From: Cyphellophora europaea CBS 101466 | Taxonomy: Eukaryota > Ascomycota > Eurotiomycetes > Chaetothyriales > Cyphellophoraceae | Direction: 5' to 3' | NCBI RefSeq assembly: GCF_000365145.1 | Contig: NW_008481811.1 | Location: forward strand, 558,001 to 622,000 | Length of the DNA: 64,000 bases | In this document: piece by piece, positions 1 to 9,983 of the stretch | How positions within the stretch are numbered: the stretch's first letter is position 1 | How the letters are laid out: each line of letters starts with the position of its first letter | The notes under the pieces: generated by a model | Database searches by the model: none | What the model saw: only the letters and a program-made list of their open reading frames with translations | What the model was told of the DNA's origin: nothing | Made by a program: the position numbers and the translations under genes

Positions 1-857
1 CGGTATCGTAAGAAAGCATCCAGCTGCTTCTCCCGGGTCCATGCTTGCCGCATTGCATCGGTGTGGGCTCTGCCTGACGCTTTTCCGGCGGTGCGCATGA
101 GGTCGATTTCGGCAGTACTTTTGACAACGCGAAGATCGTTCATTGTGGGACGTAGGCGGACGACTTTGCTTGAGCCAACCAGCTCCGCGAACTCGGTCGT
201 CTTCTTCGACTGGCCGTAGAGGAAACGCTGCAGGGCGCTCTGGTTGGTATCGGGCTGAGTGATATCGGTATAGACGTGCGATGCCTCGCCGACAAGATCA
301 GGAAGGGTCTGCTTCAATTGACTGATGTCTCCAACTTCGTCGGCATTGAAGACATCGCGAGCGGCCTGCGTACCCGATCTAGCACCATCCCAGAGCTCAG
401 CGCTGGCGTCTTTCTCCCTCACGAAAAGATGCAGAGTATGGTCTGTGCCTGTAGCATCTTTGCCGATGACGGCCACTGCCTCTGGCTCGTTGAATCCAGT
501 CAGATAGAAGAAGTCGGGGTCCTGGTGGAATTCGTAAAAGACACTGCCAGATCTGAAGACAATGTCACTCGCGGCTACGATTGCGATGGCCTTGTCCGGC
601 AATTTCGCTGCCAACCTAGTCCTCCTGTCGGCATATTCTTGGGCGCTAATTCCTGGGGTGAGCTCCCCAGGCGCAAGGAGATGCGGGTGAGTCTCGTGGA
701 CGGGTTGACCGAAGGTGAGATCGGCAGCAGATACGGTGGAGGAAAATCGTAGCCCGGCACGGTGGGATGATGCGACGGACGGGATTGGTTTGAGGCTCGT
801 CAATGACCGTGCCGGTTCAGCGAGAGCTCTTGACAGCCGCCATATCGCAGAGCGCAT
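1..857 (-). CDS. ICP55: Mitochondrial intermediate-cleaving peptidase, Xaa-Pro aminopeptidase family (partial)
   Basis: The ATG at 857 opens a frame that stays open to the window edge (285 codons seen, C-terminal catalytic half missing). The N-terminus is Arg/Ser/Ala-rich and lacks acids for about 45 residues (MRSAIWRLSRALAEPARS, later RFSSTVSAADL), as a mitochondrial presequence should be. Then follows the aminopeptidase P N-terminal domain: FGQPVHETHPHLL, EYADRR, RSGSVFYEFHQDPDFFYLTG, NEPEAVAVIG. This order is that of yeast Icp55, which removes one residue after the processing peptidase to stabilise imported proteins. The metal-binding pita-bread domain lies beyond the edge. The gene is divergent from the flavin-binding gene at 1171. 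An ordinary cytosolic prolidase is the alternative, but the presequence favours ICP55. No intron is needed in the visible part. Confidence 0.85.
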   Translation of the reverse strand, partial: MRSAIWRLSRALAEPARSLTSLKPIPSVASSHRAGLRFSSTVSAADLTFGQPVHETHPHLLAPGELTPGISAQEYADRRTRLAAKLPDKAIAIVAASDIVFRSGSVFYEFHQDPDFFYLTGFNEPEAVAVIGKDATGTDHTLHLFVREKDASAELWDGARSGTQAARDVFNADEVGDISQLKQTLPDLVGEASHVYTDITQPDTNQSALQRFLYGQSKKTTEFAELVGSSKVVRLRPTMNDLRVVKSTAEIDLMRTAGKASGRAHTDAMRQAWTREKQLDAFLRY

Positions 858-1170
858 GACACTCTGATGGGCTGCGAGATAGGCGTGAAGGGCGTATCTG
901 AGGTATTGGAGAAGGAAAAAGAGGAAACCGGCTGTGAAATGCACGTCGCATCTGCGGAGTTCGCTTGCAATTGCCACACACAGCGATAGAGTTGTCGACC
1001 GCACTCGTGTCGCACATGTCCATCGGCCACAAGACCAGCGGCATGGATTCCTTTGCTAATCAGAAGGATGCGATAGGCGTGAGTCATCTAGAGGCAGTGG
1101 ACGATATCAAAAGAACGCAATCACCAGCGTGGTGTTGGACCCAAGAACAGTCTACATACTGCCCTCCAAT
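858..1170. other. Divergent intergenic region
   Basis: Shared upstream region of the ICP55 gene (minus) and the flavin-binding gene (plus), 313 bp. I recognise no specific regulatory motif in it. Confidence 0.5.
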
Positions 1171-1994
1171 ATGGTACGCAATCTCGAATACCCTAAGCGG
1201 GCACAGAATACAGTCAAGCGATACGACAGCAGAGGTAGGGCGACCGCTGTCTAGACTACTAGATTCACACTGACCTAGCAGGTACCTATGACTGCGGTGC
1301 GATCCACCAGATCATCAACACCACGCCAGTCCTCCATGTCGCCTTTCCACCCGGAGGCGACGAGCCGTTTGCTGCTCTACTACCCATGATCGGCGTTATG
1401 GGGTCGTTCGACTATCCATCAGCCGACATCAGCGAGCCACTTGACTGCTATCTCCATGGGTATGTCAGCGCACGCCTCATGAGGCTTGCCCGTGACTCAG
1501 AGAAAGGTCTACCTGTCACCATTGCAGCAACCAAAGTGGACGGGCTCGTGCTATCCCTTACACCGAATTCGCATAGCATGAACTATCGCTCAGCCGTTCT
1601 GCAAGGATATGCTAAACCAGTTGAGAAAGTCGACGAGAAGTTGTGGGCCATGGAGAAGATCACCAACAAAGTGATTCCTGACCGATGGGCAAATACTCGG
1701 GTACCACCAGACGGCGCCGAGATGTCCTCGACCATGATCTTACGTGTTACTATCGAGACCGCCAGCGGTAAGATTCGACAAGGAGAGCCGCATGATGAGG
1801 CCAAGGATGAAAAGAGGCCCGAGATCACCGGAAGTGTTTGGACTGGCGTGGTCCCGGTATATGAGGCCTATGGAGAGCCAATTCCAAGCAAAGGCAACCA
1901 AGTCGAGCAGCTGCCGACGTACATCAACTCGTATGTGGCGCGTGCAACAGAGGGCAACAGAACCAAGGCACTCGATGCTGCAAAGGAACCGTAG
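1171..1994 (+). CDS. FMN-binding split-barrel protein (pyridoxamine 5'-phosphate oxidase-like)
   Basis: Two exons, 1171-1234 and 1282-1994, with a 47-nt intron (gtaggg...ctagcag) whose removal joins RYDSR to GTYDCGAIHQIINTTPVLHVAF; the product is 258 aa. That joined stretch (Y-P-K-R ... R-Y ... Y-D ... I-H ... I-N-x-T-P-V-L-H-V) is the N-terminus of the Pyridox_ox_2 / flavin-nucleotide-binding family. The family pattern continues with LLPMIGVMGSFD, DCYLHGYVSARLMR, and VTIAATKVDGLVLSLTPNSHSMNYRS in pieces. In the family such proteins bind FMN as a split barrel. Some bacterial members (NimA type) reduce nitroimidazoles, but most fungal members have no known substrate. The ATG at 1171 fits the family start. 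The Ala/Lys-rich C-terminus is probably disordered. The family assignment is firm and the function is open. Confidence 0.8.
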
Positions 1995-2004
1995 ACAGTT
2001 AAAT

Positions 2005-2049
2005 GCTGCTGCTGCTGTGGTGGTCGCCGTCGCCGTCGCCGTCGCCGCC
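2005..2049. repeat. Microsatellite tract after the stop codon
   Basis: A short GCT run followed by four exact GTCGCC units (2023-2046), starting 10 nt after the stop of the flavin-binding gene, so in its 3' untranslated region. Frames that run through it encode low-complexity Ala/Val and do not look genic. Confidence 0.75.
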
Positions 2050-2245
2050 ACTGCCGCACACAAGGCAGCGGAGCTTGGCACGACGTCACGCACTAGGCTC
2101 AATATGGATAAACGTAAATAATCACAGGCAGCCAATCAACCAAGACTTTTGGCATGTCTGAGAAGCTGCAATTCCAGCACTGGCAAAGTGACAACAATGC
2201 TATTCAGTTGCTGACATTCCTCGGATCCCCTTCTTGTATGCGCAC

Positions 2246-4423
2246 ATGCCCAAAGACGATCGGCGGTCCGCGCGACCACGCACCGATGGCCGACCTGCCT
2301 TTTCACGCCCTCCCGGTGCACTTCCGCCTGACGATGACGACGACTATGATACCCCACGAAACACGCCACGAAGGACGAAGGATAGAGAAAGGAGAAAAGC
2401 AAAGGAGTCCCCTGCAGCCTCACCGGCGGATCGCGACCGGCGACGTCGACATCACTCGAGACAGCATAGTAGTCCCACCAAAGACCGGGCCAAATACACA
2501 TCTGGCTCTTCCGCAGACAGCGGCTCCCATCTTCTAAGCGCCGACGCGCTGTCAAAGCTCAATGCGTACAACCAAGGCGAACAGTACGATGAGAAACGCG
2601 AGCGATCCAAGCAGAAACGGAAAGAGTACAAGAACATCAACACTGCACCGGAGCCTGCCCAGCGGAAACGAAAGCGCAAGAATCGAGATGTTAGTGGTGC
2701 AATACTGGAAGAGGGCAGAGGCAAGCGCCATAGCAGAAGGAGAGAAAGCGAGTATTACGAGAAGAATGTCGTCCACAAAAGAGATGATCCAGACTCGCGA
2801 AAACGGAGGAAAAAGTGGTTCTGGATCATCGGCGGTCTTTTGGTCTTGCTAGCCATCTTCATCCCAGTGGGAGTGGTCGTGAGCAACAACAACAGGGGCG
2901 ATGGGTCCGGGAGTGGCAGCACTTCAAATCTCTCCGGAGACAGCGGCAACACCGCACCAACGAATGACTGCAAGGACACGGACGTTCCAGAAAATGCCAA
3001 AGGTACCTACACCGACATCACCACCTGGATGGACACACAAGATTTCAACTGTACCTACACCGCCGAGATGGTCGGTGGCCTCTCGGTCATGGGCTTGAAC
3101 AGCAAATGGGACGATTCGGTCAAAGCCAATGATAATGTTCCAGCACTCAACGACGACTGGGAGTACGGGAAAAAGCCCATCCGCGGCGTCAATGTTGGTG
3201 GCTGGCTTGTAATCGAGCCCTTCATCACGCCGTCCCTGTTCAGGTATCCTGCATCCGATAGGGTAGTCGACGAATACACCCTCACCACCAAGTTGGGCAG
3301 CTCCGCCACGCGCACGCTCGAACAGCACTACGCGACCTTCATTTCCAAGAAAGACTTTGCCAACATCCGCGCTGCCGGCTTCGACCACGTACGCATCCCA
3401 TACCCATACTGGGCCGTCGAAACCTACGACGGTGACCCATACGTCGCCAAGATCGCATGGCGTTATCTGCTCCGCGCTATCGAATGGTGCCGTGAGAACG
3501 GCCTGCGCGTGAATCTCGACCTGCACTCCGTCCCTGGCTCCCAGAACGGCTGGACGCACTCCGGCCGCCTCGGTGCCATCAACTGGATCTCCGGCCCCGA
3601 CGGCGCCACCAACGCCCAACGCTCGCTCGACATCCACAAGAAGCTATCCACCTTCTTCGCCCAACCCCGCTACGCCAACATCATCACCATCTACGGCCTC
3701 GTCAACGAGCCCAAAATGATCGATCTCGACGTCGACGAAGTCATCTCGTGGAACGAACAAGCCGTCAAGACGATCCGCGGGGCGGGCCTCTCCAAACCCT
3801 ACCTCAACTTCGGCGACGGCTTCCTCAAGCTCTCAGACTGGCAAGGCGAATTCCAAGGCGCCGACGACAAGCTCATCCTCGACACGCACCAGTACCAAAT
3901 CTTCAACACGGGCCAACTCCCCCTCAACCACTCGGCGCGCATCGCCCTCTCCTGCTCCGGCTACACGGGTCTGCTCGTCGCCTCCAACAACCCGCAAACC
4001 GGCTGGGGCCCCACCCTCGACGGCGAATGGTCCCAAGCCGACACCGACTGCGCCCCCTTCCTCAACAACGTCGGCGTCGGCTCCCGCTGGACGGGCACCC
4101 TCAACCTCAACGACCCGAAGATGAACGTGCTCGAGCCCCTGTGCCCCACCGCCCCCGACTGCAGCTGCGACATGCCCAACGCCGACCCGGCCACCTACTC
4201 GGCCGAGTACAAGCAGTTCCTGCAGATGTACGCCGAGGCCCAGATGGACAGCTTCGAGAAGGTCTGGGGCTGGTTCTACTGGACCTGGAAGACCGAGGAT
4301 GCCGTGCAGTGGAGCTGGATGTTGGGCTTGGAGGCCGGGATCTTGCCCGAGAAGGCGTACGCCCCCAAGTTTAGGTGTGGTGACGACGTGCCCGCTTTCG
4401 CGACGTTGAGTGGGAGTGCTTAG
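2246..4423 (+). CDS. exgD: Membrane-anchored glucan 1,3-beta-glucosidase, GH5 (exgD type)
   Basis: 725 aa from the ATG at 2246; the frame extends four codons upstream only to a TTG. The order is: a charged, disordered cytosolic tail (about 190 aa, many Arg/Lys, D-run near residue 30); one transmembrane helix (WFWIIGGLLVLLAIFIPVGV, about residues 191-213); an Asn/Ser/Gly linker; then the GH5 exo-beta-1,3-glucanase domain with RGVNVGGWLVIEPFITPSLF, HVRIPYPYWAV, LDLHSVPGSQNG, the acid/base motif LVNEPK (Glu codon 3707-3709) and the nucleophile motif DGEWS (Glu codon 4025-4027). The type II topology and both glutamates match Aspergillus exgD and Candida Exg enzymes, which trim or remodel cell-wall beta-1,3-glucan at the surface. 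There are no introns. The C-terminal third has strongly C-ending codons. Confidence 0.92.
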   Translation: MPKDDRRSARPRTDGRPAFSRPPGALPPDDDDDYDTPRNTPRRTKDRERRKAKESPAASPADRDRRRRHHSRQHSSPTKDRAKYTSGSSADSGSHLLSADALSKLNAYNQGEQYDEKRERSKQKRKEYKNINTAPEPAQRKRKRKNRDVSGAILEEGRGKRHSRRRESEYYEKNVVHKRDDPDSRKRRKKWFWIIGGLLVLLAIFIPVGVVVSNNNRGDGSGSGSTSNLSGDSGNTAPTNDCKDTDVPENAKGTYTDITTWMDTQDFNCTYTAEMVGGLSVMGLNSKWDDSVKANDNVPALNDDWEYGKKPIRGVNVGGWLVIEPFITPSLFRYPASDRVVDEYTLTTKLGSSATRTLEQHYATFISKKDFANIRAAGFDHVRIPYPYWAVETYDGDPYVAKIAWRYLLRAIEWCRENGLRVNLDLHSVPGSQNGWTHSGRLGAINWISGPDGATNAQRSLDIHKKLSTFFAQPRYANIITIYGLVNEPKMIDLDVDEVISWNEQAVKTIRGAGLSKPYLNFGDGFLKLSDWQGEFQGADDKLILDTHQYQIFNTGQLPLNHSARIALSCSGYTGLLVASNNPQTGWGPTLDGEWSQADTDCAPFLNNVGVGSRWTGTLNLNDPKMNVLEPLCPTAPDCSCDMPNADPATYSAEYKQFLQMYAEAQMDSFEKVWGWFYWTWKTEDAVQWSWMLGLEAGILPEKAYAPKFRCGDDVPAFATLSGSA

Positions 4424-4869
4424 GGGTGAAAGGATTGGCACGTTTCGTTACGTAGCCGAGGCCGCGGCCGCGGCCTGTTTCGAGGGTCTGCTATCTACCG
4501 CTGTCGATACTCATTCCCTTGTCAGGCCGGACTTGTCTTATGAGGGCCGCGCAGTTTGGCATCTTTGTTTCCCTGGGTCTAGACATGTTCGTTCATGGGT
4601 GTGTATCTTCCAGTCTTGGTCTTATCCTCTGTTTTTATCTTGTCGATTTGGCATCGTTTCATCGTTTTTGGAGGGGCTTTCGAACATACGCCCAAGGACG
4701 CCGAGCAAACGCATAATTAATGATCGTTCGCGGGATTGGGAGAGGGACAGACGAGGCTGAGGCTGTGGAAGGTATCGTATCGACAGGTGGTAACGGTGGC
4801 GAAGCAATGATAGCATACGTTTTGGGTTTCATGAGATTTGGATGACAGCGAAAGGTACATACATATACA

Positions 4870-4928
<59 letters not shown>

Positions 4929-7900
4929 AAATGCACAGATATGGCTACGAAACCATCCGTTCCTGACCCACACAGGTGTTGTAATCGTCTAGCATACCCT
5001 GCCTTCGCGCCCTGTGAGAGCGTGATTCAAGGGTAAGGAGAGAAGAGCCAGTCCATTGCCTGTGTGAACATTTGCACGGAGGGCATGACATCGACGCCTC
5101 TCTCTCTCGCTTCCAGAACATGCATGAATGTTCTCTATCGACCAACAGCGCAACACTTACCGAGTCTCCGTACAGCCACGGGCTAAGCGAACTCATGTGA
5201 CCCTCCACAACCTGCGTCTCGACCTAGCTGAATGACGTTGTACGTCCCGAAAACTCGGGATCAGGAGGAATATGGTGGAGTCGGTTCTGCTAGGCCTCCG
5301 ACGGCACGAGGTCCAGGCTGTCCCCCATCCTTGAGCGAGAGCAGCATGACTGCTGAAGTCTATACCCGAGAATCAGACCAGGGCAGTCTCCCTATCCACG
5401 AGACCGCATCTTGCATCAGCGGTGAACAAATGTTTGGTCGCCAAGTTCACAGCGGAGTGTGGGTCATGCCCGCTGGACCCAATATCTGAATCCACAGTCA
5501 GAGGTCCGCTTTTGCTCAGGTGGAAAATATTCAAAGCGACATCGCAACGCAAGAAAAGGTCTGGTCCATTGAGTACTTTGGAAGTCTGTTTTGCCACCGG
5601 CATTTGCAAGTGTACGCTTACGCTGATCTGAGGTCGCTGGCGCAAAGTCAATATTGGTTTTCGTTTCGCTCCGTTGGTCTCAAGGGTCCGTCCCGGCGGT
5701 CTGGAGCCACTTCTGCGGCGCTCCTCTTGACTTGCATGAGTCCTGTGCCCTAGGGTTAGTTAGCCTTAGTTTCAAGAGATGGTAAATTTCTTAGACGCTC
5801 TTCGCACCGGCAGACTGCGTGACGTGCAGCGCATGAGCCGATCTCGACCGAGAAGTCGGTATGAGTGAGTGTCGCTTGGGTAGAAGTCTTGCTGTGAGCA
5901 GCACTTAAGAGGGTGGACACAGGCACATAGTCTGTTCCCCCACCTTGAAATTAAGCAGTCTCGAGACGAACAGATGAGACAGAGACAAAAGTCGTGAAGG
6001 CCTCGTGTCGCATGTCTGGTTCCGAGGGAGCCGAATCTGTCAAGAATGGCGACGAAACAACACAGAGCACTGTGCATTCTGCTCCAAGAAGTGCTTCGGC
6101 CAGTGACTAGAGTTTAACAACAGACCGCGAAATCCGGACGTAGGCTACTCACCCCAGAGCCAGGATGATATCACCTCTGCGAATTTGCAAAGGCTAGCGA
6201 CGGCCTGGGCATGTACATGCTAGCGTCTGACGGGATATGTCAACCCAATTGTAGGTCAACCTAGTGTCGGGACAGGCTCGTTCCTTTCAGTTACACCATC
6301 TGTGATGGCACACCAGCTCGCGAACGCTAACCTTGGCGATAAGCTGCCACCATATCTGCAAGGTGCCGGGCATGAAGTGAACAGCTCAGCACTGCCAAGC
6401 TGAAACGGGGCAGGGGTGATCGGAAATGGTCAGATACCACTTCATTGCAGGGATCCTATGGTGCTACTGCAAATTGTACCCTTTGACTGAGCGAGGATGG
6501 CGTCGACTAAAGCTATGGCGTAGCTCCAGCCCGAGTTTCAGATGTTGTAGTTCTCGTATGCAAGCCGCAGTCGTCGTTAGGCAATGTTGATCTCGAGTTT
6601 GGCGGGGATCGAGCGGCCGTCAATGTCATCATTGATGAAGACATAGCTTACTATGACCCACCATGCTGAGCTGGCTAGTATCAGGGAAGGAATGTGCTGG
6701 ACAGTGGCGCAATAAGCCTGGCGTCACAGGATGGAGATGCTGAAGACGCATGCGACCGTTCCTGAGGCCTGATCGAGAAAAGCCGGACATTGCGCTCAAG
6801 GTTACGTTAAAAGGCAAAAAGGCTTCGGGAAGCCAATAAATTCATGCCAACACAGCGACATCCTAAACCATGGGCCAGAAATCCTTGCTCACCAGCTGTT
6901 AGATGGGTTGTTGGAAAAAGGGGGTCAACCACTGGCCTCGAATGTCCTTCACCTTGGTGGTAGAAGCCGTTGGCTATGCCACTTGGTGCGAGGACCTGTC
7001 TGATAGCCAGGGTAGAGTTTTGAACGAGCATCGAACTGGCAAACCGACCGAGATCACCATGATGTCGGAGTTACCTCAGATCATGCTAGACGGGCCCTGG
7101 CACGGGCAACGCTGAGTACACATCAGTAGCGTCGTGTCAGTTGCTGGCCAGTAGCCACTGTAGCCACGTGTTAGGCCAGTATGACGGCCGAGCATGCTTG
7201 CTTTGTGGCTCACGTTTCTTGTGGAACAACGGGCGACATGGTTAAGACGAGCTTTGAGGAAGAGCCAATGGACACACCGGGGATGGCAGGGTCCTCTTTG
7301 ATGACCACTCGGGCGGGCCCAGGATCCAGTAATTAGGGTCTGGATCACAGTTACTGCGTGGGTCGAAAGGACTGCATGCGCCTTCGGCTTGCCGGAGCGG
7401 TAAGATCCGCAATCTTCACGCGCTGCTGAGGGTGTTCGTGCGGCTCTGCGGCGAACATCCGCGACCGGGGGTTTCGTTGGGCACTCCTGGCAGATTTGAT
7501 CCATGCTCTCCGTTCTTGTGACTCTATGGTAACGGGAGAAGCTGATGATTATGGCCTCATCCACAGGCACAGAGTTTGCTGGATGGGGATCGTGTGATGC
7601 TGGATTTCGACAAACATTTCGGATGCTCCAGTACCGTGCAGGCCGTTCCCACCAACTCGCCACCTGCCGCACATGACGCTGCAGCAAGCGGAGTCCCTTG
7701 CAATGAAGAGCCTTACACTTAGTGGCAAGTTAAATCTGACCTCTCCTACGCTGCCACATCGACAGATACTGATGACCACTCGGTTGCTGTAGCGCGACCA
7801 GCGTATGACTTACTGGTCCCTGCTGAGAGCGGCGAAATTAAACGACGGCGGCCCGAACCTCTCCCATCAATGTTGTATATGGGCCTGCGACTGCAAGGCA

Positions 7901-8388
7901 TGGAGTCTTGGGTGCCAACAGATAGCCCGGTGGATGTTCAAGCATACGACCTTGCTTAGTGCCGATCCTCTAGTCGGAACCGACGTGGACAGCCTCTCGA
8001 GCCACGTCTGCTAGACTGTCGTCCGCTTGGCCGGCAGATGAATGGCTGACAAAATGTCTCGGAGGTACTTCGCACAGTGCACTCAATGGGCCACATAAAA
8101 TGGGCATACCCTTTCGAGCCCCGTGACTTTTTGTCGGGCGATGTTTTGACCACTGGTGCAGCTGCGGCAGGTGAGATAAACAACAGATCTTGTCCTTTGG
8201 CCAATAATCAAAGCTCAAGTACTCCGACCAAATAGTCTCCACTCCACAGGGGAGGGTCACGATAACGGTCGAGCAACGGCCACTCAGCACGCCGTAAAAG
8301 CGGAAACGGCGACGACAGTGCCAGCCGGCTTTCCTGTGATAAGGCCTGGGACCCTAGATACCTCGGTATCTGTTGATTGGGCGCCAAA
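4424..8388. other. Gene-poor intergenic region
   Basis: About 4 kb with no frame I can tie to a protein family. The open frames are short (at most about 200 codons), overlap on several strands, have mixed composition and do not join into a longer product at plausible splice sites. Base composition is not strongly AT-rich, so heavy RIP mutation is not obvious by eye. The first part holds the exgD 3' region and a GA microsatellite; the last few hundred bases should hold the promoter of the gene at 8389. I saw no terminal repeats, transposase or reverse transcriptase motifs, or tRNA. Confidence 0.5.
4873..4927. repeat. (GA)n microsatellite, about 27 units
   Basis: Uninterrupted GA dinucleotide run of 55 nt about 450 bp downstream of the exgD stop. 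It is directly visible and likely length-polymorphic between isolates. Confidence 0.97.
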
Positions 8389-9071
8389 ATGTGCTGGTAT
8401 GAGCAGACAGCATATAGCTGCCGTGACTGGAAATGGGGCAATATGAAGGAGAGGTGCGAAAGACAACATCGCATGGGTGAGACTTGTGGCAAGAAGCTGG
8501 TGCACAGTGATTATGTCACAATGTCCCCTGAACCATGCCGAGTCTGTAAGGACATTGACATCAAATCTCGGAAGCTGGACAAGGAACGGCAAAACATTGC
8601 TCGGTGGCGTCAGGAGGGGAAGAAGTTCGTGGCAAGCATTGAAAAGGCCGAAAACGAGGTCGAGCGGCTCAAGGAGACGATCGACAACCTGGAGAGCAGC
8701 CGTGTCTCAAAGAAATTCAGCCTTTCGTCGGCGAGCCGACACACAGGAATGCAGCCGAGTAAGCGTCTAACATCTAGGGCGACAGAATTACTGACCAGCT
8801 CGCAGGCACTCATGTGCAGCAGAACATCTCGCAGGCACATCATGTGGACCAGATGAAGCATGTGGTGGACCGTCATACCTCGTTGAGTGGTGAGTTTGTC
8901 ATGCAGATCGCTAGTGGCACGGCTGACCGAAACATGGTAGGGGGTGGCCACCATGGTCAATACAACAATCCTATTCCGCAACACTCGCAGGGAAGCGCGG
9001 CGGATCGGCACGCGGCATTACCGCACAGGCCTTCGAACCAGAGCAGGTCTGATCGTCACGGACGTGGCTGA
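8389..9071 (+). CDS. Small Cys-rich coiled-coil protein, uncharacterised fungal family
   Basis: Exons 8389-8758 and 8806-9071 with a 47-nt intron (GTAAGC...CTCGCAG); 211 aa. The upstream extension of the frame begins only with TTG, so the ATG at 8389 (MCWYEQTAYSC) is chosen. Residues 1-55 carry six cysteines (C2, C11, C23, C33 and a C50-x2-C53 pair) plus H27 and H39, which suggests metal binding. Residues about 60-103 are a heptad-like charged coiled coil (EKAENEVERLKETIDNLE). The rest is His/Gln/Ser-rich and probably disordered. The MCWYEQ...YSCRDWKWGN start recurs, from memory, in hypothetical proteins of filamentous ascomycetes; I know of no assigned function. It stands alone between a gene-poor stretch and the peroxisomal trio. 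Confidence 0.75.
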
Positions 9072-9983
9072 ATGCCACAGTTTCTTTTGTTTTGGGTTGG
9101 CCTCATCCAAATTCATCTTTTTGCAATCGAATCTGCAAAGGAACGAGATAGCGCTCGAAGTTGGCAATCCCCCAGCGACATGAGGTCGCATAAAGGGTGT
9201 CAACAGATACTCGGCCTTTCGTGAGTACGTGGGCAGGAAGCCGACCTGTCAGGGGCCAAACTTTGGGGGGTGGGTTGCTATGCACGCTGTGCAGGACAAA
9301 GCCGCCGTCTCATGGAGCAACGCCCGGGAAGGCAAGAATGACAAGAGATGTACGCGCCGGGAGAGCAGTCGTCGGCAGCCACAGCTGTTGAGGTTTGACA
9401 GTCGATGGGGAAAAGTGAGTACACGGAAAGACTTGTGCAGACGATGAGAGTGTCGTGGCGTAGATGTCACCCTTGGTGGACGTTCAAGTAGCATGGTACA
9501 TCAGCAGTACAGGAAGAAGACGTCGCGTCCGAGCATCGACCTAGGGAAGGTCCGAACCGTCTCTCGCTTCGGCCAGTGTGACAACTCATCACCGGCGGCT
9601 ACGATTCAGGGGGGGTGGCGCGATGGGAGGTCAGGAACGTCGTCCAGACGCTATTCTCTTTTAGTCATTAGCGTGTTGCGAACGCCCGCATCAACATTCC
9701 TCCGAAATGCCAAGCATCTGGTCCGACATGCCGAGGCAACCACACCTCTGGGCCTTCCCCGCAGCGACCCCAACTTCCGAGAGATGTTCGTAACAGCACC
9801 TATACACTCCGAATCTTTCGACAGTCAAACCCTTCAGACGTACAAGACCCCAGATCCCAACATCTCGTGCGTGAAACCAGAAGGTGAACGTCGACTACGC
9901 GTACCGGCGGAATCCCATCAACAGTAGCGTTCTCGAATACCAGAAACCTCCTGGGATCTGTCACCACTCACAGAGTCAGAACA
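9072..9983. other. Intergenic region upstream of the crotonase gene
   Basis: 912 bp. A plus-strand open frame of 144 codons (9493-9927) has no family resemblance and I do not call it a gene. The stretch contains one CCGAGG hexamer, listed separately. Confidence 0.45.
9731..9736 (+). promoter_or_regulatory. Candidate FarA/FarB fatty-acid response element (CCGAGG)
   Basis: CCGAGG about 250 bp upstream of the crotonase ATG. In Aspergillus, the Zn2Cys6 factors FarA and FarB bind this core upstream of peroxisomal and beta-oxidation genes. A given hexamer is expected on either strand about once in 2 kb, so one hit is weak by itself. It gains some weight from a second copy in the neighbouring acyl-CoA oxidase/synthetase promoter. 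Confidence 0.35.

Noticed and set aside
3833..4441. 202-codon minus-strand frame
   Set aside because: Antisense to the C-ending-codon part of the exgD gene; composition bias explains the open frame.
7076..7687. 203-codon minus-strand frame in the first gene-poor stretch
   Set aside because: No recognisable motif, irregular composition, overlapped by other frames; no splice partners found.
9493..9927. 144-codon plus-strand frame upstream of the crotonase gene
   Set aside because: No family resemblance and it lies where the crotonase promoter should be; kept as intergenic.
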